Assembly (NCBI GenBank): GCA_964436935.1
Contig: CAYTES010000017.1
Span: 1 to 25,980 of the forward strand
Direction: 5' to 3'
Source of the DNA: CAYTES01 sp964436935
Lineage (GTDB): Bacteria; Patescibacteriota; Gracilibacteria; UBA1369; UBA12473
Length of the DNA stretch: 25,980 nt
Both the position numbers and the translations under genes were made by a program. Positions within the stretch are counted from its first letter, which is position 1; each line of letters begins with the position of its first letter. This document shows, in pieces, positions 25,104 through 25,980 of the stretch. The notes beneath the pieces are model-generated. The model did no database searches. It was not told the origin of the DNA and was given only the letters and a program-made list of their open reading frames with translations.

Positions 25104-25763
25104 TTAGAGAGGCTTTTTCTTGGGAATCCCTGTCATTCTCGGATACTCGTCCGACAACGCTTTGGTTTTAGAAAAAATCAAAAAAGACCGCGAACCCATT
25201 CCATCACTCAATTCATACTCAATCGGTCCTTCAAAGGAAAATCCAAGTGTTTTAATGGCATGAGCGGACTGTTCCAATTCGGCTTCATAATCACCACTTT
25301 TATACGCCACAAAAACGCCATGGACACACACAAAACCGGCCGCAAATTCAAGTAGGGTGGGCAATGCGGCCACGGCGCGAGACACCACCAATCCAAATCG
25401 TTCTCGATAGAGGGGTTGGTGCGCCAATTCTTCGGCTCGTCCCACAACGGTTTGCACATTCGATAGGCCGAGCTCATTGGCAATGGCCTGAACCGCACGC
25501 ATTTTTTTCTCGGTGGAGTCGACCAATACAAATTCGGTTTCCGGAGCCATGATCGCCAACGGAATTCCCGGAAACCCGCCTCCGGATCCCAAGTCCAGCA
25601 CGCGCTGTCCTTCTTCCAGTTCAAAAATCTCCAACAGTGCCAATGAGTCTTGCACATGTTTCACCTCCAGCTCATGCCGATCCTTCGTGGAAGTGAGATT
25701 TAATTTTTGATTCCATTCCTCGAACAAATCGAGGAATTGGAGCAGTTGGAACTCTTTTTGCAT
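25104..25763 (-). CDS. rsmG: 16S rRNA (guanine-527-N7)-methyltransferase RsmG
   Basis: 219 residues, the usual RsmG/GidB length. It methylates N7 of G527 (E. coli numbering) in 16S rRNA using SAM. The family landmarks are W-N-Q-K-L-N-L-T-S (17-25), the SAM loop D-L-G-S-G-G-G-F-P-G-I-P (57-68), V-D-S-T-E-K-K (81-87), V-S-R-A-V-A (127-132) and the C-terminal R-x-x-G-I-P-K-K-K-P-L. The ATG at 25763 is preceded by an A/T-rich leader without a Shine-Dalgarno; a TATAAA about 45 bases upstream may be its -10. It is convergent with the ligase gene. Loss of this enzyme gives low-level streptomycin resistance in well-studied bacteria. It is unrelated in function to its neighbours here. Confidence 0.95.
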   Translation of the reverse strand: MQKEFQLLQFLDLFEEWNQKLNLTSTKDRHELEVKHVQDSLALLEIFELEEGQRVLDLGSGGGFPGIPLAIMAPETEFVLVDSTEKKMRAVQAIANELGLSNVQTVVGRAEELAHQPLYRERFGLVVSRAVAALPTLLEFAAGFVCVHGVFVAYKSGDYEAELEQSAHAIKTLGFSFEGPIEYELSDGMGSRSFLIFSKTKALSDEYPRMTGIPKKKPL

Positions 25764-25837
25764 GAGGTTATTTTATCGAAAAAAAAGACGGAGTGCGACA
25801 GAATTTTTATATGCGAAATTCGGGGATATTTGGAAAG

Positions 25838-25860
25838 CCCCCCGTAGTACTTACGGGGGG
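25838..25860. terminator. GC-rich hairpin upstream of rsmG
   Basis: CCCCCCGTA (25838-25846) pairs perfectly with TACGGGGGG (25852-25860) around GTACT. There is only a short T-run on either side. It could end a minus-strand gene lying beyond the window or insulate rsmG. Termination is not certain. Confidence 0.4.
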
Positions 25861-25880
25861 TATTCCTTGACGATAACGTG

Positions 25881-25980
25881 ATGGAAATAATGGTAGGAAC
25901 TCGCTTAGTTGCCGGTCCTCAGGCTTGCCATGAAGCCTTCAGAGACGCCGGGCTGCTTGCCGGATTGAACTATGGCGTAG
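25881..25980. other. Unresolved partial frames at the window edge
   Basis: On plus, a frame from ATG 25881 (or 25890) is open to the edge and encodes M-E-I-M-V-G-T-R-L-V-A-G-P. On minus, a frame enters from the edge as Y-A-I-V-Q-S-G-K-Q and stops with TAA at 25905, 45 bases before the hairpin at 25838-25860. Both look plausible and they exclude each other. The minus frame faintly recalls the ribosomal protein L21 start but is too short and gapped to name. The rest of 25764-25880 shows nothing but the hairpin. Confidence 0.25.

Noticed and set aside
25905..25980. Ribosomal protein L21 start on the minus strand
   Set aside because: Y-A-I-V-Q-S-G-K-Q resembles L21, but the family's doubled Gly is missing and the frame stops after 24 residues.
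1..25980. UGA=Gly genetic code
   Set aside because: TGA ends the dioxygenase-like and IlvC-like genes at natural positions, the latter in an ATGA overlap.

Overview
The window reads as chromosomal DNA of a bacterium in or near the Candidate Phyla Radiation, with Peregrinibacteria-like lineages the best guess. Three observations support this. A CPR-style type IV secretion pilin-like two-helix domain (compare Pfam T4SS_pilin) heads a giant PKD-repeat surface protein. No gene start is preceded by a usable Shine-Dalgarno sequence. Short sigma70-type promoters lie 20-45 bases upstream of starts. TGA ends the cysteine-dioxygenase-like gene and the ilvC-like gene at natural C-termini, so the UGA=Gly code of Gracilibacteria/Absconditabacteria does not apply. 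The lineage is an inference: there is no rRNA in the window.

Bases 1-17,200 (plus strand) are accessory-like. In order they hold a cysteine-dioxygenase-like cupin protein; a two-gene unit of an unrecognised coiled-coil protein and an SF2/SNF2-type helicase fused to a class I methyltransferase; a pair of membrane-anchored PKD-repeat surface proteins, the first with a pilin-like N-terminus and a sortase-like C-terminus; two tandem paralogues of an unrecognised cytosolic family; and a small gene broken by a one-base slip in an A-run.

Bases 17,196-22,096 (minus strand) are mostly housekeeping. Read 5'->3' on that strand they hold an unrecognised 246-residue protein, an IlvC-like protein with altered active-site residues overlapping an EamA-type permease by 4 bases, RlmE, and an aspartase/fumarase family enzyme (probably aspartate ammonia-lyase). 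Bases 22,097-22,336 are a very AT-rich divergent promoter region. It leads on the plus strand to a tandem fusion of two D-Ala-D-Ala ligase-like ATP-grasp units in one polypeptide.

Bases 24,719-25,103 have no gene but hold a foldable segment of about 114 nt and a 14-bp intrinsic-terminator-like hairpin between the convergent ligase and rsmG genes. After rsmG (minus strand) the last 220 bases hold a GC-rich hairpin and an unresolved edge.

The most novel-looking parts are the pilin-PKD-sortase giant with its PKD partner, the helicase-methyltransferase unit with its coiled-coil neighbour, the tandem ligase, the altered IlvC-like protein coupled to a permease, the orphan paralogue pair and the structured intergenic RNA candidate. 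No CRISPR array, insertion sequence, tRNA or rRNA was seen.
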